Source: Opeltia flavorubescens (lineage: Eukaryota > Ascomycota > Lecanoromycetes > Teloschistales > Teloschistaceae). From it: a DNA stretch of 64,000 nucleotides. Shown one piece after another: positions 56,237 through 64,000 of the stretch; positions within the stretch are counted from its first letter, which is position 1; each line of letters starts with the position of its first letter. The notes below the pieces were generated by a model, which made no database searches, was not told the origin of the DNA, and saw only the letters and a program-made list of their open reading frames with translations. The stretch covers positions 1,448,022 through 1,512,021 of the forward strand of contig KE546972.1 in assembly GCA_000442125.1 (NCBI GenBank). Direction: 5' to 3'. A program made the position numbers and the translations under genes.

Positions 56237-56909
56237 GAGAGTGCGACAGAGTTCAACATGTGGGCTTGACGATCTCGGACACTATATAAGGAGGGGATAG
56301 ATCAGATGTGAAGGAAACGCCGAGGGTGATAGGTCTATGACAGATCTTCCAATACCACACTCTGTAATGCTTTATCTCATATCTTCGCTCAAGTATTTAC
56401 CTCACAATCAAATCGTGCTGTCGATAGATGCTCTAACAAAGTCATTGCAAAAGCTCCGAGATCTTTTCACATATGAAAGTGACCGTTACCGAAGGACACA
56501 TGGTTCAAGTGATTCGCACGCGATGCCAAACAGATAAGAGGCGTCAAAGGCCACTAGAAAGCCGGAGATGATTTCTATCACTGTAATGAGGCTTCATGGT
56601 TCCAATGGAGTTCTTTCATCGAAATCTAGAGAACACAAGATCCGTTAATGAAGTTGAAGTGAAGGAATGAGTTGTACAAACTACAATTGACTTAGAGTAT
56701 GAACCCGGCGCTAGCACCATGCGGCCGGCTACGGACTGCGGGCCGCTAGAACGCGTCTTTTGGCGGCTTGGCACTGAATGTATGATGACCATAAGACGAG
56801 AAAGCGTGTTAGCCAGGCAGCTGCTCATGTCACAAGCCTTCTGCTTTGCACGTGTGTTCTACGGATATGAATCCCCCCTCATCACTCTTTCATTCAGCTC
56901 AACTTGATC
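56237..56909. other. 0.67-kb intergenic region
   Basis: A tandem plus-strand spacer. A GC-rich imperfect inverted repeat near 56721-56752 (TGCGGCC ... GGGCCGC) stands out from AT-richer flanks and lies about 160 bp before the transporter start. It may be a promoter element or a chance hairpin. Confidence 0.45.
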
Positions 56910-58297
56910 ATGGATAAGATACGCAAAGCCCTGAAAAGGCGGCGAAACTCATCCCCTTCCTATGAACCGCTTGGTGATGGCCAGGATGGCACCTCGGCAG
57001 CTCCCCAAGCAGGATTCTCATGGCTCGAATATGGCATCTTCTTTCTCCTTGGTGTCTCGATGTTATGGGCTTGGTATGATCTAGAACGCTTTGCCAAAGG
57101 CTCAGTGTACTAAAACACATCGATAGGAATATGTTCCTGGCTGCNTCTCCCTATTTCCAGCATCGCTTCTCATCCTCTACCTACCTCCTTACGCACTTTC
57201 CTGCCTACATCACATCTATTTCCACCATCACCAATCTAATCTCGGTTACACTTCTCACTCACCTGCAACGTTCAGCTTCATACCCGCGCCGGATCATCAC
57301 TGCACTATGCTTGAATATCGTTGGCTTTACCTGCCTTGCTATTTCCACCACCTTTTTCCGATCTGTCAGCGTACAAGGCTACTTCGCGTTTCTGATGCTT
57401 ATGGTCTTCACCGCTAGTCTGGCTACTGGTCTATGTCAAAACGGTGTCTTTGCGTACGTTTCTGGGTTCGGGATTCCGGAGTATACTCAGGCGATCATGA
57501 CCGGTCAAGCTGTTGCTGGGGTTTTACCATGTATTGCGCAGATCGTTTCGGTCCTGTCTGTTCCGGAGCATAACGAAGTCAAAACTGGGAACGGTCAAGA
57601 AAGCTCAAAGTCAGCTTTCATTTACTTCATGACTGCCACAGCTGTCTCGATCACCACTCTTCTGGCATTCTTGTACCTGGTGGCAAATCAGTCGTCAAAA
57701 AGCAAGCCAACCGAGACTGCTGACGGGGTGGAAAACGCTCAAGAGGAAGCAGAGGCTGAAAGAAAGGTGGTCGGCATGTGGACACTGTTCAAGAAGCTCC
57801 GGTTTCTTTCTCTAGCAGTCTTCCTCTGTTTCTTAGTTACCATGTTCTTCCCAATTTTCACTCAGCAGATTCTCAGTGTTCGGGACCAGGAGGGCGCACC
57901 AAGGCTTCTGCGGCCAGCTTGCTTCATACCTTTGGCCTTCCTTCTCTGGAATCTGGGCGACCTATTCGGCAGACTTTTGACTGGTGTTTCACGTCTCAAT
58001 CTGGTACTTTGGCCGCGGACACTATTCCTACTCTCCATACTTCGTCTTGTTTTCATTCCATTGTACCTTCTATGTAACGTTCGTGGTAGGGGTGCAGCGA
58101 TCCAAAGTGACGCTTTCTACTTGATTATCGTACAGTTTCTCTTCGGTCTCTCCAACGGGTATATAGGATCTTCCTGCATGATGGGTGCAGGTGTCTGGGT
58201 CGAGAAAGATGAGCGGGAGGCAGCGGGTGGCTTCATGGGTCTCATGCTTGTTGGTGGACTGACTGTAGGGAGTCTGTTGAGTTTCCTAGCGGCGTAA
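56910..58297 (+). CDS. FUN26: Equilibrative nucleoside transporter (Fun26-like)
   Basis: This is an ENT-family (SLC29) transporter of nucleosides and nucleobases, in fungi often on vacuolar or endosomal membranes. The exons are 56910-57073 and 57127-58297, giving 444 residues. The N-terminus is cytosolic and basic (MDKIRKALKRRRNSS), followed by eleven hydrophobic segments. The first has LEYGIFFLLGVSMLWAWNMF, and the next region LATGLCQNGVFAYVSGFG with PEYTQAIMTGQAVAGVLPC is the ENT core. A charged loop (about 235-260) precedes LWNLGDLFGRLLTG and GLSNGYIGSSCMMGA near the end, which are ENT hallmarks. An isolated N at 57145 falls in a GCN codon and does not change the residue. The gene looks intact. 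Confidence 0.93.
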
Positions 58298-58589
58298 AAA
58301 TCACATAATGCAAATTATTCCTGTCTGTCACCAAGTCTGGCGGTAACATTCAACTTCGCTGGAGCAGGAATGATTTCGACACATCGACTTCACTGCAACT
58401 AGATTGATGAGGTCATTTGATCCGTCAGCGTTTGCTTCACACAAACAGTGAAGGTGCACATCACATGAGTGTGATGTGATCTGGCGCTAAAAGCCAATTT
58501 CCGAGGCTTTTCTGATCTAATACCATCAACCTCCTCTCTCTTTCCTCTACCAACCTAGATCACAGTAACAGGTCAAGCGACTCTGCCAG
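58298..58589. other. Short spacer before the F-box gene
   Basis: A 0.29-kb plus-strand spacer with a CT-rich leader (58520-58560) just before the F-box gene start. Nothing else was seen. Confidence 0.5.
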
Positions 58590-60197
58590 ATGGATCAATT
58601 CTCAAAACCGTCTGCCCCAGGCTTGTTGGCCTTACCTAATGAAGTGCTCTGCTCTGTTTTGGCCTACCTCAACAAGCCTGACCTGAAGCTGGTTCGACTG
58701 AGCTGCAAACGCCTATCTGAGTGTGCAGTACCGTTACTCTTCAACTTGACTGTTATTTCAACATCTAGTACAAATATCACCGTTTTTGAAAATATCTGCA
58801 AACATCCTCTTCTGTTAAAACAAGTGAAAACGCTTGTCTATGACTTTACGGAGTTTTCAGAGAGCGATAACTACGACCAATCCATTGCAGACCAGATCAT
58901 CTATGACAGAGATATCGATGTACCGTTTCCTCCGTGGATGGAAGAGACGTTGCAAGCCGCTCGAAAGAAAGTGCCGTATTTTTGGCAACGCAGCCAAGAC
59001 CAAGAGCGAACGGAAGGATTGCCCTACAAGAACGTCACCAGCCTTATCCGAAATGGAGAGACCGTCATGCAAAAGCATTACGAGCAGCAGCTGAATCCAA
59101 CCGACAAACACTTCGTGGATGTCCTCCTGAAAGGCCTTCTTAGGCTGCCAAGCCTCACAACTCTAACTCTTCAGAGTGATTGGGAGAAAGCTGAAGGGTT
59201 TGATGTTGAGCAATGGGCCGATGAGCATTGCAGCAATCAGTTCTACTACGGTTCCCTTGCACGAACTTGGCATCCTCTTTCAGCAAGACCTCGCAGTGCT
59301 TGTGGCGCACAAGAGATTCACGGTCTGAGCCAGCACTTTGATACGCTTTTTCTCGCTCTTGAAAAGGCAAGATTTAGGCTTCGCAACTTGGATCTTCACG
59401 CCATTAGCATGCTTTATGCAGAAGACGGAGAAGATGATGCAGGAGGGGAAGATTCCGAGGGAAATTATCTTTGGCTCCTTCCGATGACCTCCTACATAGC
59501 CGAGTCCTTAGTTTCGCTGACAGTTTGGATATCGGTGCTACCGGGCGGACCAAACCCGGCATTCTTCCACGTTGCAGAAGCGGATAGAGTGACTGTGCCG
59601 CCCATGCCAGCTCTGAGAGATCTAACACTGAAAGGCAACATCTGTTGGTGGGGAGAAGGTACTCGGGATCCCATAGCAAGTGCCATTACCAGATTCATTG
59701 CTAACATTGCTGTCTTCCCGCACCTCACCACATTATGCCTCATGCATTGCACGGTCACGTCTGCTCTATTGCTCGACGCTTTGAAGGGACATTCCCATCT
59801 TCGAACACTACATCTGAACGCAATTGGTTTACATCGAGGGACGTGGACCGATCTAATCAAGACCCTTGCATATGACTTCCGGCTCGATACTTTTCATCTC
59901 AACCGGTTATCTGGCGAACACAAGGCACGTGAAGCAGCACAACAGGACATCAGAGGTCTCAGCATGTCGGAGCTCCAGTCTCAAGTGGAGAGCTTTGTAA
60001 CGGGGGAAGGTGAATATCCATTCAAGATCCTTCCACCTCCTGACGCAGGGGGGTATTGGGAGGATCTGACCCTTCCGGAGGGGACTGACGAATGGGTCGC
60101 ACTGGATCGAATGCCGCGCTTTCAAACAGATGAGGATGAGTACGACGATGAGGATGAGGATGAGGACGAGAATGAAGATGAGGACGAGCATGAGTGA
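58590..60197 (+). CDS. F-box protein with acidic tail
   Basis: This single-exon 535-residue protein has an N-terminal F-box (PNEVLCSVLAYLNKPDLKLVRLSCKRLS, at about residues 16-45; stretch given in two parts as PNEVLCSVLAYL and NKPDLKLVRLSCKRLS). F-box proteins link substrates to SCF ubiquitin ligases through Skp1. The middle resembles the irregular leucine-rich repeats of fungal F-box proteins, with units such as LKLVRLSCKRL, LRNLDLHAISM, MPALRDLTLKGNI, LTTLCLMHCTV and LRTLHLNAIGL. The C-terminus is a long Asp/Glu-rich tail (about 20 residues) with Glu-Asp repeats encoded by GATGAGGA-type repeats. The substrate is unknown. The gene is compact and intact. Confidence 0.88.
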   Translation: MDQFSKPSAPGLLALPNEVLCSVLAYLNKPDLKLVRLSCKRLSECAVPLLFNLTVISTSSTNITVFENICKHPLLLKQVKTLVYDFTEFSESDNYDQSIADQIIYDRDIDVPFPPWMEETLQAARKKVPYFWQRSQDQERTEGLPYKNVTSLIRNGETVMQKHYEQQLNPTDKHFVDVLLKGLLRLPSLTTLTLQSDWEKAEGFDVEQWADEHCSNQFYYGSLARTWHPLSARPRSACGAQEIHGLSQHFDTLFLALEKARFRLRNLDLHAISMLYAEDGEDDAGGEDSEGNYLWLLPMTSYIAESLVSLTVWISVLPGGPNPAFFHVAEADRVTVPPMPALRDLTLKGNICWWGEGTRDPIASAITRFIANIAVFPHLTTLCLMHCTVTSALLLDALKGHSHLRTLHLNAIGLHRGTWTDLIKTLAYDFRLDTFHLNRLSGEHKAREAAQQDIRGLSMSELQSQVESFVTGEGEYPFKILPPPDAGGYWEDLTLPEGTDEWVALDRMPRFQTDEDEYDDEDEDEDENEDEDEHE

Positions 60198-60722
60198 GCT
60201 TCGATGGTACCTTTTCAGTTTTGCCATTAGCTGTTTCGGCAACAGCAACGACAAGTGACGACCGAAGATTCCACCCAGAGCATTGTGTGTACGGGCAATT
60301 CTATTCTTGTGGGCAGTGAAAGCGGACGAGTAACGATGGAAATCGAGGTAGCGGAAACGATGCTATTCGTTTCTATCGATTCCTGTGCATTGAAACCATT
60401 GCTATCTCACCGTGAGCGAGCAGATTTATTATCCTCGGCCAATAAACCTTGTTCATCCCTACCCTTTTCCTTTATTTGAGAACATTTTGACATATTCAAT
60501 TAAGGTTTTCCTTACCACGGTTCTTCCAAAATACTAAGGCAAATTGCACTTGATACCTTGGAAAATTCTCTCATTTCCACGCTTCCCGCACGTTCCACTT
60601 TTCCCACGAGAGTCTGACGTACGCTTACAGCTTATAATCTTGCCTTTCCATCTCTCCTTCTTCTCTATCTTCATTTTCCATATTACACTCATAACATATC
60701 AAGCTCACAATCCGTGAACAAG
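60198..60722. other. Spacer with CT-rich promoter
   Basis: A 0.5-kb plus-strand spacer. The 80 bp before the next ATG are rich in C and T with a stretch of short pyrimidine runs, as is usual before fungal starts. No gene was recognised. Confidence 0.5.
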
Positions 60723-61043
60723 ATGAACAATTCTTCGCAAACATCTAAAACAGCTCATCCCACCACCACTTCGTTCACCATGAATCCTACCGCCACGTCA
60801 TTCACCATGAATTCGTCGAGCACACCATCCAGTCACTCTCAACCTCCAGTCGAAGACACGCCCACAAAGGAAGATCTACAGAAGCAGATTCAAGCATTGA
60901 AGAAAGAGTTAGAGTACCGCGATGAAGACATCGAAAATCTAAAATTTGATATCAGAGGTTATAGAGAAGAGTGTGCTATGTTGGGTAATCAATTCGCCTC
61001 GATACGCCAGTTTTTACGGGACGCCTTTGGAATTTATTGGTGA
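60723..61043 (+). CDS. Small coiled-coil protein
   Basis: This 106-residue protein starts at the ATG at 60723 (MNNSSQTSKTAHP). The N-terminal half is Ser/Thr/Asn-rich and contains two copies of the TSFTMN motif. Residues about 48-85 form a heptad coiled coil (KEDLQKQIQALKKELEYRDE, then DIENLKFDIRGYREE). It ends in an aromatic tail FLRDAFGIYW. No family was recognised. The coiled coil and the CT-rich leader make it a likely real gene with an unknown partner. Confidence 0.6.
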   Translation: MNNSSQTSKTAHPTTTSFTMNPTATSFTMNSSSTPSSHSQPPVEDTPTKEDLQKQIQALKKELEYRDEDIENLKFDIRGYREECAMLGNQFASIRQFLRDAFGIYW

Positions 61044-62102
61044 TGGATGATATTGTTGCCAGCTCGGAATCTTGTAGTGCAGATGGATGTGGGACAAGAT
61101 GGTATTTTGGAATGATCTGAGCAGGGGGATATTCGGCTTGAGGAGCGGATTTGGCTGAGCAATACTACAATCCCTCTACCTCTGCAACGCAGTCACCGCC
61201 GCTGGCGAACGAATCTACAGCGCTGTCAAGAACTTGGACCTCTGCGAAGCGTTTACATGGCAGCTATATCTGATCGGCACCAGTAATAGCTCTAGCGGTG
61301 TCGCCTCTAGCGCACGACGTTGAATTAATTGCATCAGCAGATTCAGATAGGTCCGGCTGTCCTCGCTCTGGCGTGATGGAACACGAACAATAGTTAAACG
61401 CGGAAGTGGCAGCAAGCTAGGAGCAAGGGTCATTGATTCGAGATGCCGGATCCAACAGGTGAAGCGTTTTTTATTTAGAGTCGTTCTTTTCGCCATTTTG
61501 TCCTCGAAGAAGTCCTCAGTACAATTCCGGAAAGAAGCGCAGGACAACCAGACGACCCCGGAGAGAGAAAGAGAGAGAGAAAGATTTTGGAGGTCCGTTC
61601 GATTTCCTTGCGAAACGGATTGAGTTTTTTGGTTGTTTCGATATCACAGCTTCCCTGATGTATGAGGAAGGAATGCGGAGGCTGCTGCTTTACTTACCGG
61701 CGGCTCCTGTGCAAAAGCAGATAGGTGGCAGTCAACTTCGGCAATAGATTCGTCTGAGGTAAATAGCCTCATGATTTACAATCGGGGATGTTGATTCCAT
61801 GTCAAGGATTACCTCCTTCTGCAGAGATGATCCACGCAGTATCACGTTCCATCTACTTCATGTCAATCGATGTTCGACCTAGCCCAAGGATTGCGGTAAC
61901 AGTGATTGAATTCGTACATCAATTTTGCCGTCTGTCACGCGGCAAACCGCGGCTCTACACCGGAGTTTGCGGAAATTGAAGCCCCTCTATTGGCCCCACC
62001 AGCCCCCTGGAGCATGTAGCCCCGCCATGATCGAATGATCTAGGTTTGATTTTCCAAGAATACCAAACCCATCCATCAATCCACCAAGCAACAACTCTCA
62101 AC
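61044..62102. other. 1-kb intergenic region with a possible F-box remnant
   Basis: The stretch holds a purine-rich GA repeat near 61560-61585. A minus-strand ORF at 61215-61547 is described separately. The rest shows nothing recognisable. Confidence 0.5.
61215..61547 (-). pseudogene. Possible remnant of an F-box/LRR-like protein
   Basis: This 110-codon frame contains LPRLTIVRVPSRQSEDSRTY and LLMQLIQRRALEATPLELLL, which read like the C-terminal end of fungal F-box proteins (a lead strand, then a loop, then a helix). There is no F-box and no upstream exon that I could connect. It could be a truncated copy related to the nearby F-box gene type, or a chance frame. Confidence 0.3.
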
Positions 62103-62569
62103 ATGACATTCACACCCAAAACCCCCGCGTTCGAGAAAGCAATCAAGGACAGCCGCAACCTGAAAGCAAAGCCTGACAATGATGAATTACTTGAGGTAAT
62201 TGCTCTGCGTTCTGCACCTCCCATTCCCTGATCTAGCTCTTACCATCTTTCTGCGTTAATCTGATGGCTAATATATAACATTCACGAAATAGCTATACTC
62301 CCTCTTCAAACAAGGCAGCCAAGATCCCACATTCGAAGAAGCCACCAAGCCGGGCATGTTCGATTTGACCGTACGTGATTCCCTCCTTCCCTCCTTCTCA
62401 AAGACTGTATGAAGACGAGAGCTGATTTTTGGCGGGGTGAATGCAGGGCAAAGCCAAATACAACGCTTGGAAAAAGGTCGCGGATGAAGGGTTGACGTAT
62501 CAGCAGGCGCAGGAGAAGTATGTGAAGCTGGTTAATAGCTTGAAGGAGAAGTATGGGTTTGAGGGGTAG
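62103..62569 (+). CDS. ACB1: Acyl-CoA-binding protein
   Basis: This binds medium- and long-chain acyl-CoA and carries it between lipid pathways. The exons are 62103-62195, 62293-62370 and 62447-62569, with phase 0 at both junctions, giving 97 residues, close to the usual 87-100. The ACBP fold starts FEKAIKDSRNLKAKP, then LYSLFKQGSQDPTFEE with the YxxFKQ motif, KPGMFDLTGKAKYNAWKK, which contains the signature region, and ends QEKYVKLVNSLKEKYGFEG. Splice sites are canonical (GTAATT...ATAG and GTACGT...GCAG). Nothing unusual was found. Confidence 0.97.
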
Positions 62570-62952
62570 GGTGACAGTTTTGAGTGGAGGAAGAGGGAGG
62601 GAGGTGGAATACTGTCTATCGGAGGGAGGTGGCATGCTTTATGAGGCATTCATGAAAGGCCGGCCATAGAGACTAAAGGACAGCATAATTACTGTACACG
62701 ATGCCTACTCGTGCGTATGGAATGTCTTTTTGAGATGTATTTGTCCAATTGCAATCATAACCCTACGGAATCCAACAACAAGAAAATACACTTCGCCAAT
62801 GTTTGCGAGAATTACACAAGCCAATTTCAAGACATGCCCCCAAACCCAACTGCAAATCAAACTCCTTGCGGTGGTCAGAGAAGTTGGGACGCACAGTGTC
62901 CGCCGCGCAAGCACGCTGAATGTTCCAAATTTTCTGACCGCCGCGAGGCTCC
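62570..62952. other. Convergent intergenic region ACB1-RNase III-like
   Basis: A 0.38-kb spacer holding the 3' untranslated regions of two converging genes. The sequence GGCCGGCC (62659-62666) is a perfect palindrome. Nothing coding was recognised. Confidence 0.55.
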
Positions 62953-63486
62953 CTAAGCCTGGTCAAAGATCCCGAGCTTTTCAACCACCTTCTCCGCCGC
63001 CTCCATCCCCCCATCCAAATACGCGGCTCCCACCACCGCCTCCACAGTCGCCGTCATAGTCTTCTGGGTTACGGCTCTCGCCCCCACCGCCAGCGTCACG
63101 AAACGATCCAGTCCATTTCTCCTCCCCACAGCGTCGAGATTTGCATTGGAGGTGATGTTGTTCCGACCAATGTCAAATGTCACACGTTCTTCCCAGGTAG
63201 GGTACCAATGGAGAGCGAGGAGGAGATCGAGAATCCTATCACCGAGGATGGCGAGGCGTTTATTACCGGAGCTGAAGCGTGGGTGGGAGCTTAGAGTGAG
63301 GTAGCTACCGGCGGCGAGGAGGGCTTCGTGTAGATAGAGGGGGTTTTCGAAGGTGTAGCCGAGGGCAATTTGGCAGGCGTGGATGGTTTCGAAGGTAAAG
63401 ATTGAAGGGTCGGACATTCTGGGGAGATGAAGCGGCCTTCGGTTTTGGTCCCTAGCATCGAATACTCGGAGTGGTGGGAGGGACAT
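62953..63486 (-). CDS. RNase III-fold protein with degenerate active site
   Basis: This single-exon protein (177 residues from MSLPPLRVFDARD at 63486; the frame stays open upstream) has one RNase III domain and no double-stranded RNA-binding domain. The first signature reads NKRLAILGDRILDLLLAL, against the canonical NERLEFLGD. It keeps the Asp but has Ala in place of the Glu before the LGD core. The second signature, TMTATVEAVVGAAYLDGG, keeps the Glu of VEA but lacks the Asp usually three residues before it. It may therefore not cut RNA, and may instead serve in a mitochondrial or other RNP, as RNase III-fold mitoribosomal proteins do. Such single-domain proteins recur in Pezizomycotina as I recall. 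The exon runs from C-rich to G-rich on the plus strand. Confidence 0.85.
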   Translation of the reverse strand: MSLPPLRVFDARDQNRRPLHLPRMSDPSIFTFETIHACQIALGYTFENPLYLHEALLAAGSYLTLSSHPRFSSGNKRLAILGDRILDLLLALHWYPTWEERVTFDIGRNNITSNANLDAVGRRNGLDRFVTLAVGARAVTQKTMTATVEAVVGAAYLDGGMEAAEKVVEKLGIFDQA

Positions 63487-63505
63487 GATGATGATGATGA
63501 TGATG
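63485..63505. repeat. Seven ATG trinucleotide repeats
   Basis: Seven copies of ATG at 63485-63505 on the plus strand (CAT on the minus strand) overlap the predicted start of the RNase III-like gene. They supply no plus-strand gene. On the minus strand they read ATC or CAT codons just upstream of the chosen start. Confidence 0.85.
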
Positions 63506-64000
63506 GTATTTTGCTGGAGTTTATGAAGTTTTGGGGGGAGCTTATATAGAGGGAAAGTGGGAATAAGATGATATGGAAGAGAAATCTGTTGGCTGCGTTG
63601 ACTCGTGGATATATACAAGAAGGGGAAACAAAGAATCCGCGCATATTGATAGCATCTTCTACGATTTGAGTAATTATTCCATTGAAATCAAAGAGAAACC
63701 GTGACTTAGCTGTTATTTGACTCAAATACTGTGATTTCGCGGACCGAATGTCTCATATAGCAGATCTTGCGACAATACCCCTCTAACGCAAACGATGGGA
63801 GCTAATCTTTGCTTCTCAAATCAACTCCTCAAAACATTGCAGGATCACGAGGTGTCAGCTCTTGCTCGACTTAAACTTCGTTAGGGAATTAACCGCAACA
63901 AATGAGCACGATTGGTGTTTGGCTCGTTGTGGGCGGAGTCATGAAACTGAAGTTCATCAGAGCAGAAACATCACAGTCTGTATTCGTCTCCTAGTAGAAT
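63487..64000. other. Terminal 0.5 kb, no gene recognised
   Basis: This is upstream of the RNase III-like gene and should hold its promoter. Frames at 63291-63725 overlap the gene and are shadows. Nothing else was recognised before the end of the window. Confidence 0.5.

Noticed and set aside
62659-62666. GGCCGGCC palindrome as an attachment or terminal repeat
   Set aside because: Eight-base palindromes are expected by chance in a window of this size, and no partner copy defines an element.
1-64000. CRISPR arrays, bacterial operons, intact transposons
   Set aside because: No regularly spaced identical repeats with spacers, no transposase or polymerase frames and no long terminal repeats were seen; the gene set is eukaryotic.

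Overview
The window is nuclear DNA of a filamentous ascomycete (Pezizomycotina). The signs are genes on both strands split by short (about 45-150 nt) GT-AG introns, ERMES subunit Mdm34, a trifunctional folate enzyme, mannitol-1-phosphate dehydrogenase, fungal rhodopsin-fold and SUR7/PalI membrane proteins, and a haspin-type kinase. Mdm34 looks helotialean (Leotiomycetes) to me, but that is recall, not a search. No rRNA, convincing tRNA, CRISPR array or intact transposon was seen.

Layout. 0-4.3 kb: a small repeat-bearing ORF, an eight-exon rhodopsin-fold membrane protein (minus) and unassigned DNA. 4.3-15 kb: condensin SMC2 (+), a Cue1-like ER protein (+), a metallo-beta-lactamase-fold hydrolase (-) and a degenerate protein kinase (-). 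15-18.8 kb: a 3.9-kb stretch with no recognisable gene. 18.8-32 kb: mitochondrial Lon protease (-), a Gly/Ala-rich protein (-), an unknown basic protein (+), nitronate monooxygenase (-) and FOL1 (+). 32-41 kb: ArfGAP Glo3 (-), a five-exon COX7 gene reconstructed here (+), a CCDC47/DUF1682 ER protein (-), MDM34 (-) and a C2H2-J-domain protein broken by a scaffold gap (-). 41-52 kb: a rhodanese-fold protein (-), an unknown protein with 165-bp repeats (-), mannitol-1-phosphate dehydrogenase (-), a SUR7-like protein (-), and TIM21 (-) divergent from a PPR-like protein (+). 52-64 kb: an unusual 0.6-kb block, haspin kinase (+), a membrane-anchored HNH-like zinc protein (+), an equilibrative nucleoside transporter (+), an F-box protein (+), a small coiled-coil protein (+), acyl-CoA-binding protein (+) and a degenerate RNase III-fold protein (-).

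Functional themes. Many genes serve mitochondria or their ER contacts (Lon, COX7, TIM21, MDM34, a PPR-like protein, probably FOL1). Others serve the ER and secretory path (Cue1, CCDC47, Glo3). No metabolic cluster or defence island is evident; gene order looks like ordinary euchromatin.

Most unusual signal. At a dozen or so places, mostly within single exons, the plus strand switches from strongly C-rich to strongly G-rich over 200-1000 bp. The order is always C left and G right, whichever strand encodes the gene, and the pattern appears to restart at introns. I know of no description of this. Other points are two GC-AG introns, a stop-free 114-nt intron at a conserved site in Lon, an apparent false duplication at the scaffold gap, and the HNH-like protein.
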